Shown here piece after piece: positions 25,709 through 34,226 of a DNA stretch of 35,670 nucleotides. The stretch covers positions 1 to 35,670 of the forward strand of contig JAIVJM010000217.1 of the NCBI GenBank assembly GCA_020199995.1, in the 5' to 3' direction. This DNA comes from Acidobacteriota bacterium. Lineage in GTDB: Bacteria > Acidobacteriota > Blastocatellia > Pyrinomonadales > Pyrinomonadaceae. Below the pieces are notes generated by a model that saw only the letters and a list, made by a program, of their open reading frames with translations, did not search any database and had not been told where the DNA came from. The position numbers and the translations under genes were made by a program. Each line of letters begins with the position of its first letter. Within the stretch, counting starts at the first letter, position 1.

Positions 25709-27535
25709 TCATCTCAACGCTTCGAGGAGGATACGCCCCACCGCGTTGCTCGGCGCTTGGACGCGCAGGAGGCGCGCGAGCGTCGGGGCGATGTCGGCTG
25801 GCGTCGCCGCGTTCGCGTACCTGCCGGGCGCGAGGCCGCCGCCCATGATGATGAGCGGGACGTGCGTATCATAAGAGTAGGGCGCGCCGTGCGACGCGCC
25901 CGCGCCGAGTTCGGTCAGGTACTTGAAGGACTCCGGAATGATGAGAACGTCGCCGCTGCGCCGCGGGTTGAAGCCGTGCAGCGCGCGGCGCGCCACGGGG
26001 TCGGCGGGCGAGACCGCGCCGTTCGAGAGCTGCGTGCGCGTGAAATAGCGCGCGATGCCCGGCACGGTGAGCGCCGCTTCGCCCGCGACGCGCTCGGCCT
26101 CCGCGGGGCTCACGCCGTCGCGTTCGAGCGCCGCGCGGTCGAGGTAGATTTGGCCGCCCCAGTACGTCTGGATGTAATCGCCGGTCGTGTCCTGCTCGAC
26201 GTTCGGGCGCTTGAAGCGCGCCTTGAAGCGGTTGCGGACGGCGTTCAAAACGTCGGAGATTTTGACGCGCCCGGCGGGCAGTCGCAGCTCGTTCGCCTGC
26301 TCGGGCACGGGCGCGACGCCGTGGTCGGCGGTGAAGACGACGACCGTGTTGCGCAGGCCCACCCGCGCATCGACGATGTTCAGCAACTGCTCGATCTGCC
26401 GGTCAACGCGCAGCGACATGTCCATCGCCTCGTGGCTGTAAGGCCCGTGGCGGTGGCCGACGAGGTCGTTGGCCGAGAAGCTGACGGAGAGGATGTCAGT
26501 GTCGGCGTCCGCGCTCAACTGCTCGTTTACGATGGCTTGCTCGGCGAAGGAGATGAGGAGGTCGTTGGTGAAGGGCGAGTAGATGAGCGCGTCGTAGAAG
26601 GCCGGCCCCGGCGCGCTCAATCCGCCCGTGATCGTGTAGGGGAAGACGATGGGGGCCGTGCCGTTGCCGTACTTCTCCCACGGCGCGTCGTCGCGGCCCG
26701 CGCGCCGCTCGTATTCGGCGAGAGGCGCGAGCCGCTCCCAGCGCGCGCCGAAAAGCTTGTCCGCGGGCCGCGCGTCGTTGAAGCGCCTGACCCACTCGGG
26801 CAGTTGGTTGAAATAGTAGTTGGACGAGACAAACTGGCCGGTCAGAGAGCTGTACCAGTAGGCCGCGTTCGCCATGCGCCCCGCCAGCAGAATCGCCCCA
26901 CGGTCTTTGACCGAGATGCCGATCACCTTCGAGCGATTGTTCGACGCGAGCCGCAGCTCGTCGCCGAGCGTCGAGACGAGCAGGTTGCGCGGGCTCGAAG
27001 CGCGCTCGCCCTCGCCGCCGCCGATCAGTCTGGCCGTGTCGTCTTGCACGTTGTTGACGCGGCGCTTCTCATCGCGCGCATACCACTCGTTGCCGATGAT
27101 GCCGGTCTCGGCGGGCCACGCGCCCGTCATGAGGGTCGAGTGGCCCGGCGCGGTCTCGGTCGGGATGTGGTCATAGTTGGCCTCGACCCACGTCGCGCCT
27201 TCCTGCTGCAAGCGGCGCAGGCCACCCCCGCCGAAGAGGTCGCCGAAGCGTTCGAGGTAGTCGTAGCGAAACTGGTCAACGACGATGAGCAGCACGAGGC
27301 GCGGGCGCGGCGCGGGATGAGCGGCGGCGGCGTCTCGCCCGGCTATCTTAGCCTGAGCGGAGGCGTCCGGGGCGCGGCGCGGAGTCGCGCTGGCGGCGCG
27401 CTCGCGCGCGGGACGCCGAAGCTGTCGCGCGCCGTGGGCCGCAGCGTGCGGGAGCAGCGCGAGCAGGAGCGCCAGCGCGAGGCGGGCTGAGATTTTGGCG
27501 CGGCGCAGGCGCGGCGCGGAGAGAAGTTTCATCAT
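25709..27535 (-). CDS. PafA-like alkaline phosphatase/phosphodiesterase superfamily protein
   Basis: 608 residues, exported, with the signal at about 15-35 (LALALLLALLPHAAAHG). Alkaline-phosphatase-fold motifs are clear: LLIVVDQFRYDYLERF (first metal Asp), HIPTETAPGHSTLMTGAWP (nucleophilic Thr region), VIGISVKDRGAILLAGR (the K-x-R pair that marks the phosphomonoesterase PafA group), SANDLVGHRHGP (metal Asp/His), FTADHGVAPVPE (Asp-His) and YDTHVPLIIMGGG (last His). Family enzymes release phosphate from phosphomonoesters in the periplasm independently of phosphate limitation. Length is normal. Sixty bp separate it from the TPR gene on the same strand, so the two may form an operon; the divergent gene on the right shares its promoter region. 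Confidence 0.88.
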   Translation of the reverse strand: MMKLLSAPRLRRAKISARLALALLLALLPHAAAHGARQLRRPARERAASATPRRAPDASAQAKIAGRDAAAAHPAPRPRLVLLIVVDQFRYDYLERFGDLFGGGGLRRLQQEGATWVEANYDHIPTETAPGHSTLMTGAWPAETGIIGNEWYARDEKRRVNNVQDDTARLIGGGEGERASSPRNLLVSTLGDELRLASNNRSKVIGISVKDRGAILLAGRMANAAYWYSSLTGQFVSSNYYFNQLPEWVRRFNDARPADKLFGARWERLAPLAEYERRAGRDDAPWEKYGNGTAPIVFPYTITGGLSAPGPAFYDALIYSPFTNDLLISFAEQAIVNEQLSADADTDILSVSFSANDLVGHRHGPYSHEAMDMSLRVDRQIEQLLNIVDARVGLRNTVVVFTADHGVAPVPEQANELRLPAGRVKISDVLNAVRNRFKARFKRPNVEQDTTGDYIQTYWGGQIYLDRAALERDGVSPAEAERVAGEAALTVPGIARYFTRTQLSNGAVSPADPVARRALHGFNPRRSGDVLIIPESFKYLTELGAGASHGAPYSYDTHVPLIIMGGGLAPGRYANAATPADIAPTLARLLRVQAPSNAVGRILLEALR

Positions 27536-27687
27536 CTTCGATTCGGGTTTCCGAGAAGTCGGGTTTCGGGTCGAGCTGTTAACGGCCAGTGAGCGGGCAT
27601 GATACCATCGGCGCGCGAGGCGGCGCGAGGCGGCGGGCGCGATTCCCGCGCCGCGGCCCGTCGCGGCGCGGGAGGCCTGAGAATTCT

Positions 27688-28206
27688 TTGAACGAATTCG
27701 ACGCGGAGTATGAACGGCAGTTGGACGAGGCGCGCGAGCGAGCGCACTCGCACGGGCGCGACGACGTCGTCGCCTACCTCAACCTGCGCGCGGCGAACGA
27801 TGCGCTGCGCGCCGTCGGCATCGAGTGGCTGCTCGAAACCTTCTCGGCGCACGTGGGCGACCTCAACCGCGCGGGCGCCGGTATCAACGTCGCACGCACC
27901 GAGGCTCACCGTTTCAAGGTCGGCAACTCGACGATGGTCGGCTCGCGGCTCGTCTTCCGCACGGGGCTCCGCACGCTCACGGTCGAGGCTGGCTGGCCGC
28001 GCGGCCCCCGCGACGGCATCGTGCGCGGCGGCGGATTGGCGAGCGGACTCATAGAACACTTTGGCAACCGCGCCGCGGGCGAAGAATTGCTGCTCGTGCC
28101 TTCGGGCGAAGGCCCGCCGCGCTGGCTCGTGCTGGAACGGACGGGCGAGCGCGTCGAACTCCGCGAAGAGCGCGTCCGCCGCCACTTCACGAAGCTCTTC
28201 ATCTAA
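27688..28206 (+). CDS. Conserved hypothetical protein, unknown function
   Basis: 172 residues beginning at TTG (LNEFDAEYERQLDEARE), 12 bases after GGAGG. A GTG at 27589 would add 33 Arg/Gly-rich residues that look non-coding. The N-terminal half is helical and charged (RDDVVAYLNLRAANDALRAV). The C-terminal half alternates strands (FRTGLRTLTVEAGWPRGPRD, ELLLVPSGEGPPRWLVLE). No signal peptide, membrane segment or metal site was seen. Codon third positions are strongly G/C, which supports this strand over the antisense frame. It is divergently arranged with the PafA-like gene. I do not recognise the family. Confidence 0.6.
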   Translation: MNEFDAEYERQLDEARERAHSHGRDDVVAYLNLRAANDALRAVGIEWLLETFSAHVGDLNRAGAGINVARTEAHRFKVGNSTMVGSRLVFRTGLRTLTVEAGWPRGPRDGIVRGGGLASGLIEHFGNRAAGEELLLVPSGEGPPRWLVLERTGERVELREERVRRHFTKLFI

Positions 28207-28605
28207 AATTTGCGAAACGACAGACCCACGGCGCGGCGGAGGCTTGGCCCCGCTCCCTTCGCCTTTGATCTTTTCAGCAACTTGCTCTCACAACCCCGAC
28301 GATTTGCGGCACGGTCTACACGTTTTGGAACGCCGCCCCATCTTCTCTCGACCCACACGCCCGCACCGGGCCACAGCACAGCCTCAACAGCCCTGCCTTT
28401 TTTCTCTGACTTTCTTCCGGCCTTTTTTATCCTCCCCATCCACGGCACGAAGCTTGCCCACGTGCCCGCGTGAAATCTATTGCCGCCGGCTTTAATCCCC
28501 GGACGGAAGCGGCAAGGAGAACGGCAGACCGTTTTCGCAGGAACCTCGTGCCGGTGCTCCCCGGCGGTCGCCCCTGAATGTAAGACATCGAAGGAGACAA
28601 GCAAG
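28207..28605. other. Gene-free stretch between two plus-strand genes
   Basis: About 400 bases with several pyrimidine-rich runs (TTTTTTCTCTGAC, TTTTTTATCC) and no coding region with a ribosome-binding site except that of the next gene at its right edge. Presumably it carries the promoter and leader of the 28606 gene. I see no confident promoter boxes or riboswitch. Confidence 0.45.
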
Positions 28606-29319
28606 ATGATTAACCGACGTTTCACCCTTCTCACTTTCGCGGCCCTCGCGCTCGGCGTGTTCCTCGCGCCCGCGACCGCCTCGGCGCAGAGCATCTGGGA
28701 GCGCATACGCGAGCGCGCGCGCGAAGAACAGCAGCGTCAGCAGCGCGACGACGACTATCGCCGTGACCGCGACGACGACTACCGCCGTGACCGCGACGAC
28801 GACTACCGCCGCGACCGGCGGCGCGACGACGACAACTACAGGCGCGGGCGTTCGGGCCGCATCAGCGACTCCGAGCGGCGCGCGCTGCGCGACACGGCGC
28901 GGCGCCTCGACAGCCGCAGCAAAGACCTCCAGCGCGACGTTGACCGACTGCTTGACCAGAGCCGCGTTAATGGTACGCGCCGCGAAGACCACATCAACGA
29001 CGACGTGAGGAATTTCCGCAACGCCGCCGCGCGCTTCAGGGATTCGGCTGGCGACGGCAATAACATGAACCGCAGCGCCGACGAGGCCCGCCAACTGCTC
29101 GACCTCGCGGCGCACGTCAGTACCTACCTGCGCCGCCTTCGGCTCGATTCGCGCACGGCCAACGACTGGGCGCAGATTCGCAACGATCTGCGCACCGTCT
29201 CGGACATCTACGGCTTCCGCTTCAACGACTATGACGGCGGCTACCGCAGGAACAACGACCACCGCAACGACGACCACCATAACGACAACCGCCGCAACGA
29301 CCGGCGCTACCCCTACTAA
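28606..29319 (+). CDS. Secreted highly charged repeat protein
   Basis: 237 residues. A clear signal peptide (RRFTLLTFAALALGVFLAPA, cleavage around TASAQ) is followed by helical SIWERIRERAREEQQRQQ, then three tandem copies of an eight-residue unit R-D-D-D-Y-R-R-D. The middle domain at about 90-200 is helical (SERRALRDTARRLDSRSKDL, DEARQLLDLAAHVSTYL), with a conserved look. The tail is rich in Asn/Asp/His/Arg (NNDHRNDDHHNDN), possibly metal-binding. The start is fixed by AAGGAG 9 bases upstream of the ATG. A strong terminator follows 70 bp after the stop. The function is not recognised; the charged repeats suggest a disordered periplasmic or surface protein. Confidence 0.75.
   Translation: MINRRFTLLTFAALALGVFLAPATASAQSIWERIRERAREEQQRQQRDDDYRRDRDDDYRRDRDDDYRRDRRRDDDNYRRGRSGRISDSERRALRDTARRLDSRSKDLQRDVDRLLDQSRVNGTRREDHINDDVRNFRNAAARFRDSAGDGNNMNRSADEARQLLDLAAHVSTYLRRLRLDSRTANDWAQIRNDLRTVSDIYGFRFNDYDGGYRRNNDHRNDDHHNDNRRNDRRYPY
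28744..28815 (+). repeat. Three tandem 24-bp coding repeats
   Basis: Three near-identical 24-bp units encode R-D-D-D-Y-R-R-D. They differ only at synonymous positions (TAT/TAC and CGT/CGC type changes), consistent with recent duplication. Confidence 0.9.
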
Positions 29320-29386
29320 GCGGGAAGCGTCGCATCCGGCAATTCATCGCCCGCCGGACTTCCCGGCCCACGGCGAAAAACGGGGA

Positions 29387-29418
29387 ACGGCGTGGAGTGG
29401 GGCCACGCCGTCTTCTTT
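29387..29418 (+). terminator. Intrinsic terminator after the charged repeat protein
   Basis: 9-bp stem ACGGCGTGG/CCACGCCGT with a 7-nt loop, followed by CTTCTTT. Confidence 0.75.
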
Positions 29419-29502
29419 AACGATGAAGTCGGAACGCCGCAACGATGAACTGAAAGTCAGATTGATTTCAGTTCATCGTTGCGGCGTTCCGACTTCATCG
29501 TT
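29419..29502. repeat. Heptad-type hairpin element (copy F), perfect 37-bp arms
   Basis: The left arm starts AACGATGAAGTCGGAACGCC and the right arm is its exact complement over 37 bp. The loop is GTCAGATTGA, and the closing AAAG...TTTC resembles the other copies. AACGATGAA occurs twice within the arm, 22 bp apart. Confidence 0.93.
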
Positions 29503-29507
29503 TGCCC

Positions 29508-29513
29508 TATAAT
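29508..29513 (+). promoter_or_regulatory. Possible -10 box of rsmI (leaderless)
   Basis: A consensus TATAAT sits 7 bases before the rsmI ATG, directly after hairpin F. There is no Shine-Dalgarno and no good -35 box at 17 bp. If used, the transcript would start at or next to the start codon. Confidence 0.3.
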
Positions 29514-29520
29514 GCTCCGC

Positions 29521-30156
29521 ATGTCGCAGACAAAGGGCACTCTGTATCTGGTCGCCACTCCCATCGGCAATCTCGAAGACGTGACGCAGCGGGCGCTGCG
29601 AGTGCTCGCGGAGGTATCCGTCATCGCCTGCGAGGACACGCGGCACACGCGCGTGTTGCTCGAACGCTTCTCGATCAGGACGAAGACGGTTAGCTACCAT
29701 GAGCACAACGAGCGGGAGCGCGCCGCCGAGCTGGCCTCGTTGCTCGGACGCGGCGAGAGCGTCGCGGTCGTCTCCGACGCGGGTACGCCGGGCATCAGCG
29801 ACCCCGGCTTCCGGCTCGTGCGCGCGGCGATTGAGCTGGGCGTGCGGGTCGTCCCCGTGCCCGGGCCCGTCGCCTTCGTCGCCGCGCTTGTGGCCTCCGG
29901 GCTCCCGACCGATGAATTCTTCTTCGGCGGCTTTCTCCCCTCGCGCACGCACGCGCGCCGCGCGCGCCTCGCCTCGCTGCGCGCGATGCGGTGCGGCGTC
30001 TCGTAGAAGACGAGCGTGGCGGAGCGCGTCGCGGCGCTCGAAGGCGAAGGGCTGGACGCACGAGCCGCACTCAAGCGCGCCGCGCGCGAGTTAGGACTGA
30101 CGCGAGACGAGGCCTATCGACGCCTCGTCTCGGAACGGGTGCGATTGAAAGAGTAA
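29521..30156 (+). pseudogene. rsmI: 16S rRNA 2'-O-methyltransferase RsmI, rearranged
   Basis: RsmI methylates C1402 of 16S rRNA. The N-terminal SAM-binding half is intact: GTLYLVATPIGNLEDVTQ, EDTRHTRVLLERF, YHEHNERERA, VSDAGTPGISDPGFRLV and VPVPGPVAFVAALVASGLP. After THARRARLASLRAM the reading frame hits TAG. The next ~45 bases (29983-30027) encode ATLVFYETPHRI on the opposite strand, a hallmark RsmI segment that should continue this protein. The same plus-strand frame then resumes with the C-terminal helix region LKRAARELGLTRDEAYRRL and ends at TAA. So one short segment is inverted and about 60-80 residues normally between it and the C-terminus are missing. No Shine-Dalgarno precedes the ATG. 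Confidence 0.85.
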
Positions 30157-30159
30157 GGC

Positions 30160-30395
30160 GTTTTTCGTGAGCCCCTGTTAAGGGGCGGTAGAGCTTAGCC
30201 CACGGCGTCGGGCCGTGGGACACGGCGATAACAAAAAGTTTAAGAGCCCCGGAGGAGCGAAAGAAACCCAACTTGCGACGCATACAAGTTGGGTTTCTTT
30301 CGCCCCTCCGGGGCTCGAATGTCTGTGTCTGACGATCATTCCCACGGCCCGACGCCGTGGGCTAAATTCTGCCGCCCCCTGCAGGGGCTTTTGAG
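30160..30395. repeat. Two copies of palindromic element family 2, head to head
   Basis: Nested inverted repeat. Inner arms of 32 bp (30244-30275 and 30285-30316, one mismatch, 9-nt loop) carry GAGCCCCGGAGGAGCGAAAG. Middle arms of 25 bp (TAGCCCACGGCGTCGGGCCG and complement) are themselves hairpins. Outer hairpins GCCCCTGTTAAGGGGC and CCCCTGCAGGGG end in T-runs on each side. Each half is a full copy of the element at 22844-22938. It lies between the converging rsmI and flavoprotein genes and can terminate both. Confidence 0.9.
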
Positions 30396-30419
30396 ACGGC
30401 TTCTGATGACGAACCTACG

Positions 30420-33400
30420 TTATGTCCGAGCGCCGTCGGCCTCTCTGAGCAGCTTGTCGAGCCAGAGGTTCGAGAGTTTCTCCTGCACGGTGTTGGCGCG
30501 CAGGCGGTCGTTGAGGTTCTTGAAGTCAACTTCGTCGAGCAGTTGATCCTGATTGAAGCAGGAGAAGACAAAACTTTCGGCTCCGGTCTGCGGGTCAACG
30601 TGTCTTTGCAAACACTGCGCGCAGACCTCCTTCATCATGCACTGCATCGGGCTGTTGATCGAGCCGACGCCGATGTGTGAGGGGCTCAGATACGGCGCGA
30701 GCACGGCGTGGCGCGCGGCCTTGACGGCGGCCATCATGCGGTCGGAGCCGATGACGATCATGCGGTCTACGTCTCGCAGGTCGAAGAGCGCCGCGCCCAA
30801 CTCTCCTTCGGCGTAAGCCTTCATCGCCTGCACGATGTTGCCGCGGAAGTGCGCGTCCTGCGGGCGGCGCGGCTCGACGAAGACGCCGGTGTCGGTGGCC
30901 CACACGACCTGATCGGTGGCGGCCTCGATCTCCTCGCGCTTGAAGAGGTCTTTGCCGTCCTTGTAGCCCGCGAAGTAGACGACGCGGTTCTCGCGCTCCT
31001 TGAGCGCCTTTGCAATCGAGAAGAGGACGGCGTTACCCAAACCGCCGCCCGCGAGCAGGACGGTCTCGCCCGAGGGGATTTCCGTCGGCGTCCCCGTCGG
31101 CCCCATCACGACGACCTGCTGGCCCGGCGCGAGCAGCGCACACTGGCGCGACGACGCGCCCATCTCCAAAACGATCAGGCTCAAGAGCCCCGCTTCCTGA
31201 TCCACCCACGCGCCCGTCAGCGCAAGCCCTTCCATCAAGAGTTTCGTGTCGCCGACCACGCGCGCGTCCGTCTCGTAATTTTGCAGACGGTAGAACTGCC
31301 CCGGATGAAATTTTCGCGCCTGCATCGGCGCGCGCACGACGACGTCAACGATGGTGTCCGTGAGGCGCTCGACGCGCACGACGCGCGCGATCAACTCGTC
31401 GTCGAGATGTTCAATCAAACGCTCGAAGCCCGCCTCGCGCTCCTCCTGCCCGGACAAAGCGTCTGCGCCTGCGTTCTCGGCGGCGGCGATTTCCGCGGCG
31501 AAAAGCGCGGCGACGTGCTCGTAGCCGAACTTCGCCGAGGCCATCGCCTTGACGACGTTTCCGGCATAGACGGGATGATTGTCGCCGTAGTAGCTGACGA
31601 AGCGTCCCTCGCTCTCGTAGGAAGTGAAGAAAGCGCGCTCGCCCTTCGCGGCGGGGACGAGGCGGAGACGACCCGAGGTGTCCTTTTCGACTCTGTGCGG
31701 CGAGAAAAATTCGCGTCGTTCGTCGAGCGCGAACGTCCCCGGAAGTTCCTTCTCGTAAATTGTGTTCGGGCTCGTCCCGGCGGCGACGCAGACCGTGCGC
31801 GCAGCGAACTTCAGTGTCTCGCCCGAAGATTTCCACTTGCCCGTCTCAGCGTCGCGCGTCATCCGCTCGAAGATGAGGGCGGCGACCGCGCCCGTCTCTC
31901 CGGCGACGGCCTCGACGGGAGACATGTTCTCGACGAACTGAATGCCCTCCTCGAAAGCCTTCGCGACCTCTTCGTGGTTGAGACGGTAGGCGGGCGCGTC
32001 AATCAGGCGCTTGCGGTACGCGATCCGGACGCCGCCCCACTCGCGCACGAGCGGCACGAAGTCCGGCGCTTCCCCTGCGGCTCGCGCCCGCTCCCTCTCG
32101 GCGCGGATGGCGCGACCGTGCGCGAGGAACTCTTCATACGCGGCGCGCTCCTCGGCGTCGAACCGCTTCAGAACTTCTTCCTCGCCGAACTCGGCGACGA
32201 GCGCCTCGTGGCGTTCGAGCGTCTTCTCGACCTGCACGGGGTAGTAGGCGAAAAGCTCTGTCGCCGTGTCAATCGCGGTCAGGCCGCCGCCGATGACGAG
32301 CGCCGGGAGCCGCACCTGCAAGTTGGCGAGCGCGTCGCGCTTGAACGCGCCCGTCAGTTGCAGCGCCATCAAAAAGTCGGAAGCCTTGCGGATGCCGCGC
32401 ATGAGGTTGTTCTTCATCCCGACGATGGTTGGTTTGCCTGCGCCCGTCGCAATCGCCACGTGGTCGAAGCCGAGCCCCCACGCGTCCTCGACCGTGAGCG
32501 TCCCGCCGAAGCGCACGCCGCCGTAGAAGCGGAAGCGCTCGCGGCGCGCGAGCGTGAGGTGGATGAGCGTGAGGAAATTTTTGTCCCAGCGCACGGTGAT
32601 GCCGTACTCCGAGACGCCGCCGAAGCCCGCGAGCACGCGCCGGTCGAGTTCCGCCCCGACCTCGCGCACGTCCGCAACCGCGCGCGGGACGCTTCGGCCC
32701 CCTCCGCCCGTCAGCCCCACATCAAGCGGCTCGATCTTGAGGCCGTCAATGCCGACGACGCCGAAGCCTTCGTTGAGGAGGTAATGCGCGAGCGTGTACC
32801 CGGCAGGGCCGAGGCCCACGACGAGCACGTTCCTGCCGTTATAGGGAAGCGCGTAAGGGCGCTTCGCGTTGAGGGGGTTCCAGCGCGAGAGCAGCGCGTA
32901 GATTTCAAACCCGAAGGGCAGACGCAGGACGTTCGTGAGCACGCCCGTCTCGGCCTGCGGGATGTCAACGGGCTCCTGCTTCTGGAAGATGCATGACTTC
33001 ATGCAGTCGTTGCAGATGCGGTGGCCCGTGCCCGGACACATCGGGTTATCAATCATCACGAGCGCGAGCGCGCCGATTGAATCGCCGTCCCTCTGCAGGA
33101 CGTGCATCTCGGAAATCTTCTCGTCGAGCGGGCAGCCTTCGAGCTCGATGCCGAGCGGGTTGCGCTTGAACGAGCCGTCCTTTTCCTTGAGGCCCTTCGA
33201 GCATGAATCCTTGTCGCGCTCGTGGCAGTAGAGGCAGTAGTTGACTTCGTCGAGCACTTCGCGCGGCGTCGCGCGCGGGTCGGTGAGCCGGAAACCGTCG
33301 CGCCTCCGCAGGTTCCTGTCGAGGCCGCGCATCAGCTCCGGCACATCGCCCGCGGGCCGCTCGATCTGCACGAGGTGTTCGTAGTTCAGAGGGTGCGGGA

Positions 33401-34226
33401 AGCTGAAAGAGACCCAGCCGCGCACACGCTCGTGCGCGTCCGGCCCGAGCGCGTGCGCCGCCGCCCACGCCTCCAACAGACGTAGCCCCGCCCGCACGAA
33501 CGCGCGGTCTTCGTCGGCGTCGTTTCCATTCCCGTGAGCCTCCTTTCCGTCATCTTCCGCCCGCCATTCGCGGAGCGCCGCTTCGACTTCAGTCCCGGCC
33601 ACACGCGCGCGCGCCGCTGAAGCCTCACGCGCCGACTCTTCAGACCACGCCGCTTCCTGCCGCACGCCCTCCTTGCCGTAATTCTTCTCCCATCCGAGCA
33701 GCCGCACGGCCATCATCGCCACTCCCAGCTCGCGGTCGGCGGAGAGCGTGTCCTCGAAGGCCGCGTGCCGGAGGCGTTCGAGCGCGGCATCCGCCGCCTC
33801 CCTGTCCACGCCCGCCGCCCTTTCCACCGGAAAGCTCTTGACCGCGCGCCGCTGGACGAACTGCTCGAATTCAAAGACCGGGTCCTGCGCGCGAATCTCC
33901 TGCGCGAGCGCCTCGCGTTCTGCCTCGACGCGGAACAGCCGCGCGACGAAGAGAGAGAGGTGCGGCGCGGCGGCGATCAAAAGCTCCGACTCGGCCTTCG
34001 TGCCGCGGACGAGATTGCCGCGCGAGGCCGTGTATTCGGCGAGCGCGGAGTGGAGCGCCGGGTCAGCTGCCTTCAGCTCTTCGGAGAACCTCTCGGCGAG
34101 CGCGCCGAGACGCTCCGGGCGATGAAGGTCGCCGTAACTGAACCCTTCAATACCGAGTGCGAAATCGAGGTCTGCGGCGTCGTGTGTCGGGGCTTCGGGG
34201 CGGCTTCCGTTGACGGTGATCTGCAT
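30420..34226 (-). CDS. Giant GltD/NfnB-like and PyrK/NfnA-like fused flavoprotein oxidoreductase
   Basis: 1268 residues in one uninterrupted frame. Residues 1-320 are mostly helical and unrecognised. At about 325-420 a cysteine-rich region (NYCLYCHERDKDSCSKG, GCPLDEKI, DNPMCPGTGHRICNDCMKSC) is suited to Fe-S clusters as in the N-terminus of GltD/NfnB. A first nucleotide fold NVLVVGLGPAGYTLAHYLL (FAD) lies near 465 and a second, LPALVIGGGLTAIDTATEL, near 640. Residues 945-1150 are a ferredoxin-reductase domain with FHPGQFYRLQNYE (flavin) and LLAGGGLGNAVLFSIAKAL (NAD). The C-terminus has the PyrK-type [2Fe-2S] ligands QCMMKEVCAQCLQRH and FVFSCFNQDQ. In NfnAB or SudAB these halves are separate subunits; here they are one chain. 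A role in pyridine-nucleotide/ferredoxin electron transfer is inferred; electron bifurcation cannot be judged from sequence. Confidence 0.8.
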   Translation of the reverse strand: MQITVNGSRPEAPTHDAADLDFALGIEGFSYGDLHRPERLGALAERFSEELKAADPALHSALAEYTASRGNLVRGTKAESELLIAAAPHLSLFVARLFRVEAEREALAQEIRAQDPVFEFEQFVQRRAVKSFPVERAAGVDREAADAALERLRHAAFEDTLSADRELGVAMMAVRLLGWEKNYGKEGVRQEAAWSEESAREASAARARVAGTEVEAALREWRAEDDGKEAHGNGNDADEDRAFVRAGLRLLEAWAAAHALGPDAHERVRGWVSFSFPHPLNYEHLVQIERPAGDVPELMRGLDRNLRRRDGFRLTDPRATPREVLDEVNYCLYCHERDKDSCSKGLKEKDGSFKRNPLGIELEGCPLDEKISEMHVLQRDGDSIGALALVMIDNPMCPGTGHRICNDCMKSCIFQKQEPVDIPQAETGVLTNVLRLPFGFEIYALLSRWNPLNAKRPYALPYNGRNVLVVGLGPAGYTLAHYLLNEGFGVVGIDGLKIEPLDVGLTGGGGRSVPRAVADVREVGAELDRRVLAGFGGVSEYGITVRWDKNFLTLIHLTLARRERFRFYGGVRFGGTLTVEDAWGLGFDHVAIATGAGKPTIVGMKNNLMRGIRKASDFLMALQLTGAFKRDALANLQVRLPALVIGGGLTAIDTATELFAYYPVQVEKTLERHEALVAEFGEEEVLKRFDAEERAAYEEFLAHGRAIRAERERARAAGEAPDFVPLVREWGGVRIAYRKRLIDAPAYRLNHEEVAKAFEEGIQFVENMSPVEAVAGETGAVAALIFERMTRDAETGKWKSSGETLKFAARTVCVAAGTSPNTIYEKELPGTFALDERREFFSPHRVEKDTSGRLRLVPAAKGERAFFTSYESEGRFVSYYGDNHPVYAGNVVKAMASAKFGYEHVAALFAAEIAAAENAGADALSGQEEREAGFERLIEHLDDELIARVVRVERLTDTIVDVVVRAPMQARKFHPGQFYRLQNYETDARVVGDTKLLMEGLALTGAWVDQEAGLLSLIVLEMGASSRQCALLAPGQQVVVMGPTGTPTEIPSGETVLLAGGGLGNAVLFSIAKALKERENRVVYFAGYKDGKDLFKREEIEAATDQVVWATDTGVFVEPRRPQDAHFRGNIVQAMKAYAEGELGAALFDLRDVDRMIVIGSDRMMAAVKAARHAVLAPYLSPSHIGVGSINSPMQCMMKEVCAQCLQRHVDPQTGAESFVFSCFNQDQLLDEVDFKNLNDRLRANTVQEKLSNLWLDKLLREADGART

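Noticed and set aside
25679..27490. 603-codon plus-strand frame opposite the PafA-like gene
   Set aside because: Shadow of the phosphatase gene, with no ribosome-binding site and no recognisable domain.
27532..28185. 217-codon minus-strand frame opposite 27688-28206
   Set aside because: The plus-strand frame has G/C-rich third positions and a Shine-Dalgarno; the minus frame has neither and an alanine/arginine-rich shadow composition.
30708..32996. Long plus-strand open frame of 762 codons opposite the flavoprotein gene
   Set aside because: It is antisense to a gene with unmistakable cofactor motifs. Composition is Arg/Ala/Val-rich with no family motif, as expected of a frame opposite GC-rich coding DNA.
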